Assembly (NCBI RefSeq): GCF_022627325.1
Contig: NZ_JAETZZ010000001.1
Span: 372,001-436,000 of the forward strand
Direction of reading: 5' to 3'
DNA length: 64,000 nt
Source of the DNA: Pseudomonas putida
GTDB lineage: Bacteria > Pseudomonadota > Gammaproteobacteria > Pseudomonadales > Pseudomonadaceae
Positions 10,716-18,844 of the stretch are shown piece by piece. A program made the translations under genes and the position numbers. The notes below the pieces were generated by a model. That model worked only from the letters and a program-made list of their open reading frames with translations. It made no database searches and was not told the origin of the DNA. The stretch's first letter is position 1, and every line of letters begins with the position of its first letter.

Positions 10716-11375
10716 ATGGCAGTGCTGGATAAAGGGATGAAACAGCGCATGGTGGGTGCGTTGGTGCTGGTGGCGCTGGCGGTTATTTTCCTGCCGATGC
10801 TGTTCACCCGCGAGGACGAAATGCGTCAGGTGCGCGTCGAGGCCCCGCAGGCACCGGCGATGCCGAGCTTGCCTGAAGTCAAGGTAGAGCCGGTTGCAGT
10901 GCCCGAGCCGCAACCGCTGCCGCAAGAGCCGCAGCAGGCGCCCGTGGTGGTCAATGAGTCCTCGGCCCCGGTGGCCACGCCGAGCCAGCCGATCACGCCG
11001 TCGCCGCAAACCCAGGCGCAGGTCCAGCCCAAGCCCCAGGCGCCGGAGCCGGCGGCCAAGCCCCAGGCGCAAGCGGCCGCTACCCCTGCGCCGGCGGCAA
11101 GCGCCAGCGCAGCGTCGAAAATCGACGCCAACGGCTTGCCGGTGAGCTGGTCGATCCAGCTGGCCAGCCTGTCCAATCGCGCCGGGGCCGAGAGCTTGCA
11201 GAAAACCCTGCGCAGCCAGGGTTACAACGCCTACATCCGTTCGGCCGGTGGCATGAATCGGGTCTATGTGGGGCCGCTGATCGAACGTGCCGAGGCCGAG
11301 CGCCTGCGCGATGCGATCAATCGGCAGCAGAAGCTCAAGGGCTTCGTGGTTCGTTTCCAGCCAGAACGCGGTTGA
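10716..11375 (+). CDS. SPOR-domain membrane protein (DedD-like)
   Basis: A 219-residue bitopic inner-membrane protein: short cytoplasmic N-terminus, one helix (~10-28, MVGALVLVALAVIFLPMLF), a long Pro/Ala/Gln-rich periplasmic linker (~40-140), and a C-terminal SPOR domain (~145-219, WSIQLASLSNRAGAESLQ...GMNRVYVGPL) of the type that binds denuded septal peptidoglycan. Its place between folC and cvpA is that of dedD in enterobacteria, a cell-division accessory gene. The spacer behind it carries a hairpin (11382-11398, GGGCTGC/GCAGCCC) resembling the arm of the local REP elements. Confidence 0.88.
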   Translation: MAVLDKGMKQRMVGALVLVALAVIFLPMLFTREDEMRQVRVEAPQAPAMPSLPEVKVEPVAVPEPQPLPQEPQQAPVVVNESSAPVATPSQPITPSPQTQAQVQPKPQAPEPAAKPQAQAAATPAPAASASAASKIDANGLPVSWSIQLASLSNRAGAESLQKTLRSQGYNAYIRSAGGMNRVYVGPLIERAEAERLRDAINRQQKLKGFVVRFQPERG

Positions 11376-11491
11376 TTCCAGGGGCTGCTCTGCAGCCCAT
11401 CCGTGGCCAAGCCAATCGGCCTGACATTCCGCTTACTCCCGGCCCTTTGCTCTGGTAAAATGCGCCGCCTCAAACGTCTGCAGGCAGCACC

Positions 11492-12049
11492 GTGGCATTT
11501 ACCTGGGTTGATTGGGCGATCATCGCGATCATCGCCGTTTCCACACTGATCAGTCTCAAGCGCGGCTTCGTCAAGGAAGCCTTGTCCCTGCTCATCTGGA
11601 TCATTGCCGGTGCAGTCGCCTGGATGTTCGGTGGGTCGCTCTCGGTGTATCTTGAAAGCTACATCCAGACCCCATCGATGCGCATCATCGCTGGCTGCGC
11701 CATTCTCTTCGTCGCCACCCTGCTGGTGGGCGCGATGGTCAATTTCCTGGTCGGTGAGCTGATCCGCGTGACCGGGCTGTCCGGTACCGATCGTTTTCTC
11801 GGCATGGCCTTCGGCGCGGCGCGCGGGGCCTTGCTGGTGGTGGTTGCCATCGGCCTGCTCAGCCTGGGGCCGGTGCAGCAGGATACCTGGTGGCAGGAAT
11901 CTCGCCTGATACCACAATTTCTATTGGTCGCTGACTGGTCGAAGAACCTGATTCTGGGTTTCACCAGCCAGTGGATGTCCAGTGGGGTGATCAGCACTCC
12001 GGCTGATCTCCCGTTCAAGGAACAGTTGCTCGGGCCTGCAAAGCCTTGA
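11492..12049 (+). CDS. cvpA: CvpA family membrane protein
   Basis: A 185-residue inner-membrane protein with four hydrophobic segments (~8-25, ~30-50, ~65-88, ~105-125) and the CvpA start FTWVDWAIIAIIAVSTLISL...RGFVKEALSL. The start codon is GTG. A TAAAAT hexamer (11456-11461) with a weak -35 could supply a local promoter. CvpA, first linked to colicin V production in E. coli, is now associated with envelope stress; it stands directly before purF as in many proteobacteria. Confidence 0.93.
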   Translation: MAFTWVDWAIIAIIAVSTLISLKRGFVKEALSLLIWIIAGAVAWMFGGSLSVYLESYIQTPSMRIIAGCAILFVATLLVGAMVNFLVGELIRVTGLSGTDRFLGMAFGAARGALLVVVAIGLLSLGPVQQDTWWQESRLIPQFLLVADWSKNLILGFTSQWMSSGVISTPADLPFKEQLLGPAKP

Positions 12050-12091
12050 GCGCTATTCACTCAAGTTTCATCAAAGTAGGGGTTGCGTCGC

Positions 12092-13597
12092 ATGTGTGGC
12101 ATCGTCGGTATCGTCGGTAAGTCGAACGTCAATCAGGCGCTGTATGACGCGCTTACGGTCCTCCAGCACCGCGGCCAGGACGCTGCAGGTATCGTGACCA
12201 GCCACGACGGCCGGTTGTTCCTGCGCAAGGATAATGGCCTGGTGCGCGATGTTTTCCAGCAGCGCCACATGCAGCGCCTGGTAGGCCATATGGGTATCGG
12301 CCACGTCCGTTACCCGACTGCGGGCAGCTCGACCTCGGCCGAAGCCCAGCCGTTCTATGTCAACTCGCCGTATGGCATCACCCTGGCGCACAACGGCAAC
12401 CTGACCAACGTCGAGCAGTTGGCCAAGGAGATCTACGAGTCCGACCTGCGCCACGTCAACACCAACTCCGACTCGGAAGTGCTGCTGAACGTGTTCGCCC
12501 ATGAACTGGCGGTGCGTGGCAAGCTGCAGCCTACCGAAGAAGACGTGTTCGCCGCCGTTTCCCACGTGCACAGCCGCTGCGTCGGTGGTTACGCGGTGGT
12601 GGCGATGGTGACCGGCTACGGTATCGTCGGCTTCCGTGACCCCAACGGCATTCGCCCGGTGGTGTTCGGTCAGCGCCATACCGACGAAGGCGTCGAGTAC
12701 ATGATCGCCTCGGAAAGCGTTGCCCTGGACGTGCTCGGCTTCACCCTGATCCGCGACCTGGCGCCGGGCGAGGCGGTGTACATCACCGAGGAAGGCCAGC
12801 TGTACACCAAGCAGTGCGCTGAAAGCCCGAAACTGCAGCCGTGCATCTTCGAGCACGTCTACCTGGCCCGTCCGGACTCGATCATGGATGGTGTTTCGGT
12901 GTACAAGGCGCGCCTGCGCATGGGCGAGAAGCTGGCCGAGAAGATCCAACGCGAACGCCCGGACCACGACATCGACGTGGTCATCCCGATCCCTGACACC
13001 AGCCGCACCGCCGCCCTGGAGCTGGCCAACCACCTGGGCGTCAAGTTCCGCGAAGGTTTCGTCAAGAACCGTTACATCGGCCGTACCTTCATCATGCCCG
13101 GCCAGGCTGCCCGCAAGAAGTCGGTGCGCCAGAAGCTCAATGCCATCGAGCTGGAGTTCCGCGGCAAGAACGTGATGCTGGTCGACGACTCCATCGTGCG
13201 CGGCACCACCTGCAAGCAGATCATCCAGATGGCCCGCGAAGCCGGCGCTAAAAACGTCTACTTCTGTTCCGCGGCCCCTGCGGTGCGTTACCCCAACGTC
13301 TACGGCATCGACATGCCGAGCGCTCACGAACTGATCGCCCACAACCGCACCACCGACCAGGTGGCCGAGTTGATCGGCGCCGACTGGCTGGTCTACCAGG
13401 ACCTGCCGGACCTGATCGAATCGGTCGGTGGCGGCAAGATCAAGATCGAGCACTTCGATTGCGCGGTGTTCAACGGTGAATACGTCACCGGCGACATCGA
13501 CGAAGCCTACCTCGACCGCATCGAGCAGGCGCGCAATGACCTGGCCAAGGTGAAGAACCAGGCGGTCAGCGCGATCATCGACCTCTACAACAACTGA
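12092..13597 (+). CDS. purF: Amidophosphoribosyltransferase
   Basis: First step of purine synthesis: moves glutamine amide nitrogen onto PRPP. The start is fixed by chemistry: in the ATG-TGT at 12092 the Cys that follows Met is the N-terminal nucleophile (MCGIVGIVG), so an upstream in-frame ATG at 12083 is rejected. An N-terminal class II glutaminase domain is followed by a phosphoribosyltransferase domain with the PRPP loop [17 protein letters not shown]. The 501-residue form has no propeptide, as in E. coli. TAGGGG serves as ribosome-binding site. metZ follows after 16 bases. Confidence 0.98.
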   Translation: MCGIVGIVGKSNVNQALYDALTVLQHRGQDAAGIVTSHDGRLFLRKDNGLVRDVFQQRHMQRLVGHMGIGHVRYPTAGSSTSAEAQPFYVNSPYGITLAHNGNLTNVEQLAKEIYESDLRHVNTNSDSEVLLNVFAHELAVRGKLQPTEEDVFAAVSHVHSRCVGGYAVVAMVTGYGIVGFRDPNGIRPVVFGQRHTDEGVEYMIASESVALDVLGFTLIRDLAPGEAVYITEEGQLYTKQCAESPKLQPCIFEHVYLARPDSIMDGVSVYKARLRMGEKLAEKIQRERPDHDIDVVIPIPDTSRTAALELANHLGVKFREGFVKNRYIGRTFIMPGQAARKKSVRQKLNAIELEFRGKNVMLVDDSIVRGTTCKQIIQMAREAGAKNVYFCSAAPAVRYPNVYGIDMPSAHELIAHNRTTDQVAELIGADWLVYQDLPDLIESVGGGKIKIEHFDCAVFNGEYVTGDIDEAYLDRIEQARNDLAKVKNQAVSAIIDLYNN

Positions 13598-13613
13598 TTT
13601 GGAGAGCGACGGC

Positions 13614-14825
13614 ATGACGGATCAATGGGATGCCGGGCGACTGGACAGTGACCTCGAGGGTGTCGGCTTCGACACCCTGGCGGTGCGTGCCGGTCAGAAC
13701 CGTACACCGGAGGCGGAGCACAGCGAAGCGCTGTTCCTGACCTCCAGCTATGTCTTCCGCACGGCCGCCGATGCGGCTGCGCGCTTTGCCGGTGAAACCC
13801 CTGGCAACGTCTATTCGCGCTACACCAACCCCACCGTGCGTGCCTTCGAAGAGCGCCTGGCGGCGATGGAAGGTGCCGAGCAGGCCGTGGCCACCTCGAC
13901 CGGTATGGCGGCGATCCTCGCTGTGGTGATGTCCCTGTGCAGCGCCGGCGACCATGTGCTGGTTTCGCAGAGCGTGTTCGGCTCGACGATCAGCCTGTTC
14001 GAGAAGTACTTCAAGCGCTTCGGCGTGCAGGTGGACTACGTGCCGCTGGTCGATCTGGCGGGTTGGGACAAGGCCATCAAGGCCAATACCAAGCTGCTGA
14101 TTCTCGAGTCGCCTTCCAACCCGTTGGCCGAACTGGTGGACATTGCTGCGCTGGCCGAAATTGCCCATGCCCGTGGTGCCATGCTGGTGGTGGACAACTG
14201 CTTCAGCACCCCGGCGCTGCAGCAGCCGCTCAAGCTTGGCGCTGACATCGTGTTCCATTCCGCGACCAAGTTCATCGACGGCCAGGGCCGTTGCATGGGT
14301 GGCGTCGTGGCCGGGCGCAGCGAGCAGATGAAAGAGGTAGTGGGCTTTTTGCGCACTGCCGGTCCGACCCTCAGCCCGTTCAATGCCTGGATCTTCACCA
14401 AAGGCCTGGAAACGCTCAAGCTGCGCATGCGTGCGCACTGCCAGAGCGCTCAGCAACTGGCAGAGTGGCTGGAGCAGCAGGAGGGTGTCGAGAAGGTGCA
14501 TTACGCCGGCTTGCCAAGCCATCCGCAGCACGAACTGGCCAAGCGCCAGATGACTGGCTTCGGCGCGGTGGTGAGTTTCGAGGTCAAGGGGGGCAAGGAG
14601 GGCGCCTGGCGCTTCATCGATGCCACGCGGGTGATCTCGATCACCACCAACCTGGGTGACAGCAAGACCACCATCGCCCACCCGGCCACCACCTCTCATG
14701 GCCGCCTGACCCCGCAGGAGCGTGAGGCAGCAGGTATTCGCGACAGCCTGATCCGCGTGGCTGTTGGCCTGGAAGACGTCGCCGACCTGCAAGCCGACCT
14801 TGCGCGTGGGCTGGCAGCACTGTGA
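13614..14825 (+). CDS. metZ: O-succinylhomoserine sulfhydrylase
   Basis: PLP enzyme making homocysteine directly from O-succinylhomoserine and sulfide, the methionine route used by Pseudomonas. The 403 residues include the Cys/Met-metabolism PLP-enzyme core with the Schiff-base lysine in [17 protein letters not shown] and the pattern [16 protein letters not shown]. The ATG at 13614 has GGAGAG 8 bases ahead; a TTG at 13599 is also in frame but less likely. Its stop overlaps the GTG start of the SDR gene by four bases. Confidence 0.96.
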   Translation: MTDQWDAGRLDSDLEGVGFDTLAVRAGQNRTPEAEHSEALFLTSSYVFRTAADAAARFAGETPGNVYSRYTNPTVRAFEERLAAMEGAEQAVATSTGMAAILAVVMSLCSAGDHVLVSQSVFGSTISLFEKYFKRFGVQVDYVPLVDLAGWDKAIKANTKLLILESPSNPLAELVDIAALAEIAHARGAMLVVDNCFSTPALQQPLKLGADIVFHSATKFIDGQGRCMGGVVAGRSEQMKEVVGFLRTAGPTLSPFNAWIFTKGLETLKLRMRAHCQSAQQLAEWLEQQEGVEKVHYAGLPSHPQHELAKRQMTGFGAVVSFEVKGGKEGAWRFIDATRVISITTNLGDSKTTIAHPATTSHGRLTPQEREAAGIRDSLIRVAVGLEDVADLQADLARGLAAL

Positions 14826-15595
14826 TCGACTGGAAGGGCGGCTCGCCGGGCCATAACGGCCGGGTAGCACTGGTAACCGGTGCCGCACGCGGCATCGGCC
14901 TGGGCATTGCTGCCTGGTTGATCTGCGAGGGCTGGCAGGTGGTGCTGAGCGACCTGGACCGCCCTCGCGGCGCCAAGGTTGCCAAGGCCTTGGGTGAAAA
15001 CGCTTGGTTCATCACCATGGACGTGGCCGATGAAGCCCAGGTGAGTGCCGGGGTTTCCGAGGTGTTGGGGCAGTTCGGGCGGCTGGACGCGCTGGTGTGC
15101 AACGCGGCCATCGCCAACCCGCATAACCAGACCTTGGAGAGCTTGAGCCTGGCGCAATGGAACCGTGTGCTGGCAGTCAACCTCAACGGCCCGATGCTGC
15201 TGGCCAAGCACTGCGCGCCGTACCTGCGTGCGCACAATGGTGCGATAGTCAACCTGACCTCGACCCGTGCCCGGCAGTCGGAGCCAGATACCGAGGCTTA
15301 CGCTGCGAGCAAGGGCGGCCTGGTGGCGTTGACCCATGCCTTGGCCATGAGCTTGGGCCCGGAAATCCGCGTCAATGCAGTGAGCCCGGGCTGGATCGAT
15401 ACGCGTGACCCTGCGCAACGCCGTGCCGAACCGTTGAGCGAAGCCGACCATGCCCAGCACCCGACGGGCAGGGTAGGGACGGTGGAAGACGTCGCGGCCA
15501 TGGTGGCCTGGCTGTTGTCGCGCCAGGCAGCGTTCGTCACTGGCCAGGAGTTCGTGGTCGATGGCGGCATGACCCGCAAGATGATCTACACCTGA
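14822..15595 (+). CDS. Short-chain dehydrogenase/reductase
   Basis: A 257-residue classical [14 protein letters not shown] cofactor loop, NAAIANP strand end, catalytic Ser147 (LTSTRAR), Tyr160 and Lys164 (YAASK), and the C-terminal [13 protein letters not shown]. Aspartate after the second strand (LSDLDRPRG) suggests NAD(H) preference. It starts with GTG inside the metZ stop (GTGA overlap), so it is co-translated with metZ. The substrate is unknown. Confidence 0.93.
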   Translation: MIDWKGGSPGHNGRVALVTGAARGIGLGIAAWLICEGWQVVLSDLDRPRGAKVAKALGENAWFITMDVADEAQVSAGVSEVLGQFGRLDALVCNAAIANPHNQTLESLSLAQWNRVLAVNLNGPMLLAKHCAPYLRAHNGAIVNLTSTRARQSEPDTEAYAASKGGLVALTHALAMSLGPEIRVNAVSPGWIDTRDPAQRRAEPLSEADHAQHPTGRVGTVEDVAAMVAWLLSRQAAFVTGQEFVVDGGMTRKMIYT

Positions 15596-15651
15596 GCTGC
15601 GAGCTTCAAGCTGCAAGCTGCAAGCTTCAAGCTTCAAGCTTCAAGCTGCAA
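15596..15651 (+). repeat. Heptanucleotide tandem repeat, 8 units
   Basis: Eight head-to-tail 7-base units of the form GCTKCRA (GCTGCGA, GCTTCAA, GCTGCAA, GCTGCAA, GCTTCAA three times, GCTGCAA), beginning immediately at the SDR stop. Being 7-mers, copy-number change would shift any reading frame through it, but it lies outside coding sequence. Confidence 0.92.
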
Positions 15652-15652
15652 G

Positions 15653-15670
15653 AGGGACCGTGAGGTCCCT
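15653..15670 (+). terminator. Hairpin after SDR gene and repeat
   Basis: Perfect 7-bp stem AGGGACC / GGTCCCT with loop GTGA directly after the heptad array; the tail TAGTCATTTG is only moderately T-rich. Probable end of the purF-metZ-SDR transcript. Confidence 0.5.
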
Positions 15671-15719
15671 TAGTCATTTGTGGGGAGCGGGAATCGTATG
15701 GGCGACACCTGGCTTTTTC

Positions 15720-15747
15720 TTGCAGCTTGCAGCTTGCCGCTTACCGC
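15720..15747 (-). repeat. Inverted partner array of the heptad repeat, 4 units
   Basis: TTGCAGC, TTGCAGC, TTGCCGC, TTACCGC: four 7-base units that are the reverse complement (last two degenerate) of the GCTGCAA units at 15596-15651. The two arrays face each other across about 70 bases and could fold into a long cruciform or mRNA hairpin. Confidence 0.85.
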
Positions 15748-15774
15748 TGCCTTCAAAAAAATCCAACGGGGGTA

Positions 15775-15803
15775 TTGACTTAGCGTCGGCACCTGCGTAA
15801 ATT
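15775..15803 (+). promoter_or_regulatory. Promoter of the tRNA operon
   Basis: TTGACT (15775-15780), 17-base spacer, TAAATT (15798-15803), then a GC-rich discriminator TCGCGGCC of the kind seen at stringently controlled stable-RNA promoters. It sits about 40 bases ahead of tRNA-Val. Confidence 0.65.
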
Positions 15804-15844
15804 TCGCGGCCTCAGCGAAGCAAACGCAACAAGCAACATCGCGA

Positions 15845-15920
15845 GGGTGATTAGCTCAGCCGGGAGAGCATCTGCCTTACAAGCAGAGGGTCGGCGGTTC
15901 GATCCCGTCATCACCCACCA
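15845..15920 (+). tRNA. tRNA-Val(TAC)
   Basis: A 76-base tRNA with encoded CCA. Acceptor stem GGGTGAT/ATCACCC, anticodon arm TCTGC-CTTACAA-GCAGA giving anticodon UAC, T arm GGCGG-TTCGATC-CCGTC. Four standard arms, no intron. Confidence 0.97.
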
Positions 15921-16000
15921 CTTCCTGAGCGTTCCTGATGCAGGGTGCTTCGACAGAAGCCAACTGCTGGAGAGGAACAAGGCCTGATAAGCCACCATGC

Positions 16001-16077
16001 GCAGCGGTAGTTCAGTCGGTTAGAATACCGGCCTGTCACGCCGGGGGTCGCGGGTTCGAGTCCCGTCCGCTGCGCCA
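16001..16077 (+). tRNA. tRNA-Asp(GTC), copy 1
   Basis: A 77-base tRNA with encoded CCA: acceptor GCAGCGG/CCGCTGC, anticodon arm CCGGC-CTGTCAC-GCCGG (anticodon GUC), T loop TTCGAGT. Identical to the two copies downstream. Its upstream neighbour is tRNA-Val; its spacer differs from those of copies 2 and 3. Confidence 0.97.
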
Positions 16078-16170
16078 TTTTTTAGTAACAGATTGGTGCC
16101 TGGCACCGGTCTGAAGCCAAAGGCAAAATTGCCTCAGGCTGATCCCAGTTCAATCAGGCGCAAGCCTGAA

Positions 16171-16289
16171 CGATACGCAGCGGTAGTTCAGTCGGTTAGA
16201 ATACCGGCCTGTCACGCCGGGGGTCGCGGGTTCGAGTCCCGTCCGCTGCGCCATCTTCGTTTCGAAGCCCCTTGAACGCTTCGAAGCAA
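16171..16289 (+). repeat. 119-bp direct repeat carrying tRNA-Asp, unit 1
   Basis: From CGATAC six bases before tRNA-Asp copy 2 to GCAA 36 bases after it. The second unit, 16386-16504, differs at about three positions, all in the 3' flank. Marks a recent tandem duplication. Confidence 0.88.
16177..16253 (+). tRNA. tRNA-Asp(GTC), copy 2
   Basis: Base-for-base copy of the first tRNA-Asp, with encoded CCA. It lies in the first unit of a 119-bp direct duplication and is followed by a terminator-like hairpin at 16291-16320. Confidence 0.97.
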
Positions 16290-16290
16290 C

Positions 16291-16320
16291 AAAAAGAGCG
16301 ATCTGCGTGTCGCTTTTTTT
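16291..16320 (+). terminator. Terminator after tRNA-Asp copy 2
   Basis: AAAAAGAGCGA / TCGCTTTTTTT stem with a 5-bp GC-containing core, extended by A-T/G-T pairs and ending in seven T. Readthrough to copy 3 seems likely given the weak stem. Confidence 0.6.
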
Positions 16321-16385
16321 GTGCCTGACCTGAGTGGTGTTCACCGCAAGGGGAAAGCACAGTTTCAACCGGGCGAAAGCCCAAG

Positions 16386-16504
16386 CGATACGCAGCGGTA
16401 GTTCAGTCGGTTAGAATACCGGCCTGTCACGCCGGGGGTCGCGGGTTCGAGTCCCGTCCGCTGCGCCATCTTCGCCTCGAAGCCCCTTGAAAGCTTCGAA
16501 GCAA
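16386..16504 (+). repeat. 119-bp direct repeat carrying tRNA-Asp, unit 2
   Basis: Second unit of the duplication, containing tRNA-Asp copy 3. Differences from unit 1 are TT to CC just after the tRNA and C to A about 20 bases later. Confidence 0.88.
16392..16468 (+). tRNA. tRNA-Asp(GTC), copy 3
   Basis: Third identical 77-base tRNA-Asp with encoded CCA, inside unit 2 of the duplication and followed by the strong operon terminator at 16511-16537. Confidence 0.97.
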
Positions 16505-16510
16505 AACGAG

Positions 16511-16537
16511 AAAAGCGACCTTAGGGTCGCTTTTTTT
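16511..16537 (+). terminator. Terminator of the tRNA operon
   Basis: Stem AAAAGCGACC / GGTCGCTTTT, 4-base loop TTAG, seven consecutive T. Textbook intrinsic terminator 42 bases after the last tRNA. Confidence 0.92.
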
Positions 16538-16659
16538 CGTTCATGCGGCCGCAAAGTCAACATTTACACGATGCTGACAGACTCTTCACCGTCGAACGGT
16601 TTCAGTGCAAGGGCGCTGTGATGCACAATAGGCACCTCTCGACTTACCCGGAATTCGCA

Positions 16660-17535
16660 ATGACCAGATCATCCGTCTTTGGTGCGCTCGGGCTGGCCCT
16701 GGTGCTGGCGGGCGTGACCGGTTGCTCCTCGAAAAAAACCGCCATCTATGAGCACGAGAACTTCGATGACTCAGGCACCTTCTCGCGCAGCTTCCCGGTC
16801 AGTGAAGCCGGCTCGTGCGAGGCTGCCCGGCGTGCGCTGCTGAGCCAGGGTTACATCATCACCAGCAGCGGTGCCAACCAGATAGCCGGTAACAAAAGCT
16901 TCCAGCAGAACAGCGAAAACCACCTGCAGATCAGCTTCAGCGTGACCTGCGCGCCCGACAGCGGTGACGAACAGCGTTCGACCATGTTCGCCAACGCGCT
17001 GCAGGACCGCTACGCCCTCAAGAAGTCCAATACGTCCGCCAGCCTCGGCGTCGGTGTGTTGGGTTCGGTTTCGATGCCTATCGGCTCCAGTGACGATTCC
17101 ATGGTCAAGGTCGCCAGCGAGACCGTGACCGCGCCGCAGTTCTACGAGCGTTACTTTGCGCTGGTCGAAAGCTACTTGCCTAAACCCAAAGCGAAGAAGG
17201 TCAGCAAGGCCAAGGTTGAAGCGCCGGCACCCAAGGTCGAGAACACAGCGCCTGCGTTGGGGCTGCCTGAGCAGGTTTCGCCAGCGCCTGTGAGCGCTGC
17301 TCCTTTAGCAGAGTCGGCATCAGCACCAGCACCAGCACCAGCACCGGCACCAGAACCAACACCAGCTCCAGCTTCAGCTCCAGCTGAGGCGGTGCTCCCG
17401 GCAAGCGAGGCGCCAGCTGCGCCGGTAGTTGACGACAGCCAGGGATCGCAACCCGTCGCACCCCCGGCCGCGCCGGCGCCGATTGAAGTGCAGCAGGAGG
17501 CACAGCCTGCCGAGGCTGAAGCACCGGCTCTCTGA
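16660..17535 (+). CDS. DUF2242-type lipoprotein
   Basis: A 291-residue exported protein. The ATG at 16660 opens a lipoprotein signal (MTRSSVFGALGLALVLAGV, lipobox VTGC); the frame is open 39 codons upstream but that stretch has no signal-peptide character. The folded part (~25-185) fits DUF2242: SRSFPVSEAGSCEAARRALLSQGY...ISFSVTCAPDS...ERYFALVESYL. From ~190 it becomes a low-complexity Ala/Pro/Glu tail with (AP)n runs from CAGCAC repeats, probably a periplasmic spacer. Anchored to a membrane; function unknown. Confidence 0.82.
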   Translation: MTRSSVFGALGLALVLAGVTGCSSKKTAIYEHENFDDSGTFSRSFPVSEAGSCEAARRALLSQGYIITSSGANQIAGNKSFQQNSENHLQISFSVTCAPDSGDEQRSTMFANALQDRYALKKSNTSASLGVGVLGSVSMPIGSSDDSMVKVASETVTAPQFYERYFALVESYLPKPKAKKVSKAKVEAPAPKVENTAPALGLPEQVSPAPVSAAPLAESASAPAPAPAPAPEPTPAPASAPAEAVLPASEAPAAPVVDDSQGSQPVAPPAAPAPIEVQQEAQPAEAEAPAL

Positions 17536-17654
17536 CCGATCTGCCCTGAGGAGCCGTCAACACGGCGTTTCATGCGCTGTTACAGATACTCAGACGATAA
17601 CTTTCTGAACACCTGCTACGTTTACCACTCATAGGCTTGTAATCAGTTTTTCAT

Positions 17655-17672
17655 CCAGCCTGCTTAGGCTGG
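17655..17672 (+). promoter_or_regulatory. Hairpin overlapping the ribosome-binding site of the small ORF
   Basis: Perfect 7-bp stem CCAGCCT / AGGCTGG with loop GCTT. The last two bases of the 3' arm are the first two of the GGAG (17671-17674) that serves the ATG at 17678, so the fold would hide the ribosome-binding site. Confidence 0.5.
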
Positions 17673-17677
17673 AGACC

Positions 17678-17803
17678 ATGACCAACGAAGATAAAAGAGT
17701 GAAGAGGACGCAGGGTATGGATGAATATCAGGAAGAGCTGCTCGAGTACCAAGCCTACGAGCTGGACACCCCGGAACCGGCCGACGACGCCACCGAGCTT
17801 TGA
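17678..17803 (+). CDS. Small acidic ORF, 41 residues
   Basis: Reads MTNEDKRVKRTQGMDEYQEE and ends in an acidic tail DTPEPADDATEL. Two starts are plausible: ATG 17678 (GGAGACC ahead) and ATG 17717 (GAGGACGCAGGGT ahead, a better site), the latter giving 28 residues. Its last 49 bases run antisense to the 3' end of the AraC-type gene. The 142 bases before it hold only the hairpin described separately. No family recognised; two good Shine-Dalgarno sites make it more than a chance ORF. Confidence 0.5.
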   Translation: MTNEDKRVKRTQGMDEYQEELLEYQAYELDTPEPADDATEL

Positions 17804-18840
17804 CCGACCTGCCGCTGACTGCGGCGCACCCCCCCCGGTGTGAGGCCCGTCCAGCGCTTGAACGCGCGCTGGAACGCTTCAGCCGATGCAAAACCCAACA
17901 GATAGGCAATCTCACCGAAGGTCAATTCCGTATCGCGGATATAGGCCTCGGCGAGGTCACGCCGTGTGTCATTGAGCAAGTCACGAAAGCGCGTGCCTTC
18001 CTCTGCCAGTTTACGCCGCAAGGTCCAGGCGGGCAGTTGCAGGCGCAGTGCAACTTCTTCCAGGCCGGGCTCACGGCCCCCGTTGAGCAGAGGGCCGAGC
18101 AGGTGGGTGATGCGCTCACCCAGGCTGCGTACGCGGGTGCGCTGCAGCATGTGCGTTTCACACAGTTGCAGCAGGTGCTGCCAGGTGCTCGGGCAATGCT
18201 GGGGGTTGGCCAGCTCCAGCGTGGCTCGGCCCAGGCGCAAACGGTTACCGCTAGCGGCAAACTGCACGGCTGTACTGCATAGCGGTTGATACTGGGCGGC
18301 GTAACCGGGGGCTTCGAATTCGATCTCCAGGCGCTCGGCCAGCACAGGCGTTTCGGTCAGGGCCGCAAGCTGGGCCAGCCAGCCGGTCAGCAGGGAATCC
18401 ACCACGAAACGGTTGTAGGCGTTATAAGGGCTGATCGAGTAGAAGCTCAACCATGCCCCCTGGGCATCTTCCTGATAACTCGAATGCCCACGGTAGTTGG
18501 CGGCATACAGCGGCTCGAAACGCAGCAGGGTACGGGCGGCTTCGCCCAAGGTAGGCGCCTGCGCGGCTGTCACGCCGGCGAGACCCGCCTGGGCCAGCCG
18601 GCTCAGGCGCCCCATGTGCAGGCCCAGAGCAGGCTCCCCGCACAGCGCGATTGCAGCATGCCCCAAGTGCATGTAGCGGGGGATCGACAGCCGCGCACCG
18701 GCTTCGGCCAAGCGTGTCTCATCCAGCCCGTAGCGGCGCAGCAGCGGCTGAGGATCGTGACCGAGGCCTTGCAGAGCCTCAGCCAGCGGCTGGACGAAAC
18801 CTACCGAGAGGTCGCCCAGGCGAACGCGGGGGCGGGGCAT
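17755..18840 (-). CDS. AraC-family transcriptional regulator
   Basis: A 361-residue regulator of the OruR/ArgR-like class: N-terminal ligand-type domain ~1-230 (LGDLSVGFVQPLAEALQGLG start) and C-terminal double helix-turn-helix ~245-345, with the signature FGEIAYLLGFASAEAFQRAF and RWTGLTPGGVRR. The C-terminal Ser-rich tail (SSVASSAGSGVSSS) is antisense to the small ORF at 17678. It starts 4 bases after the stop of the nitrilase-like gene, so both are probably one transcript. Target genes unknown. Confidence 0.9.
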   Translation of the reverse strand: MPRPRVRLGDLSVGFVQPLAEALQGLGHDPQPLLRRYGLDETRLAEAGARLSIPRYMHLGHAAIALCGEPALGLHMGRLSRLAQAGLAGVTAAQAPTLGEAARTLLRFEPLYAANYRGHSSYQEDAQGAWLSFYSISPYNAYNRFVVDSLLTGWLAQLAALTETPVLAERLEIEFEAPGYAAQYQPLCSTAVQFAASGNRLRLGRATLELANPQHCPSTWQHLLQLCETHMLQRTRVRSLGERITHLLGPLLNGGREPGLEEVALRLQLPAWTLRRKLAEEGTRFRDLLNDTRRDLAEAYIRDTELTFGEIAYLLGFASAEAFQRAFKRWTGLTPGGVRRSQRQVGQSSVASSAGSGVSSS

Positions 18841-18844
18841 ACCC

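Noticed and set aside
12071..13615. 514-codon minus-strand open frame opposite purF
   Set aside because: Shadow of a highly GC3-biased conserved gene; its translation is Val/His/Asp-rich nonsense and purF has complete motifs.
15596..15651. CRISPR array
   Set aside because: Repeats are 7 bases with no spacers and no cas genes anywhere in the window.
16001..16504. Phage or island attachment site at the tRNA-Asp 3' ends
   Set aside because: The repeated 3' ends belong to complete tRNA copies in a tandem duplication; there is no integrase gene and no foreign DNA between them.
17281..17420. Ala/Pro tract of the DUF2242 lipoprotein as a separate repeat element
   Set aside because: It is in-frame low-complexity coding (GCACCAGCACCA), continuous with the lipoprotein.
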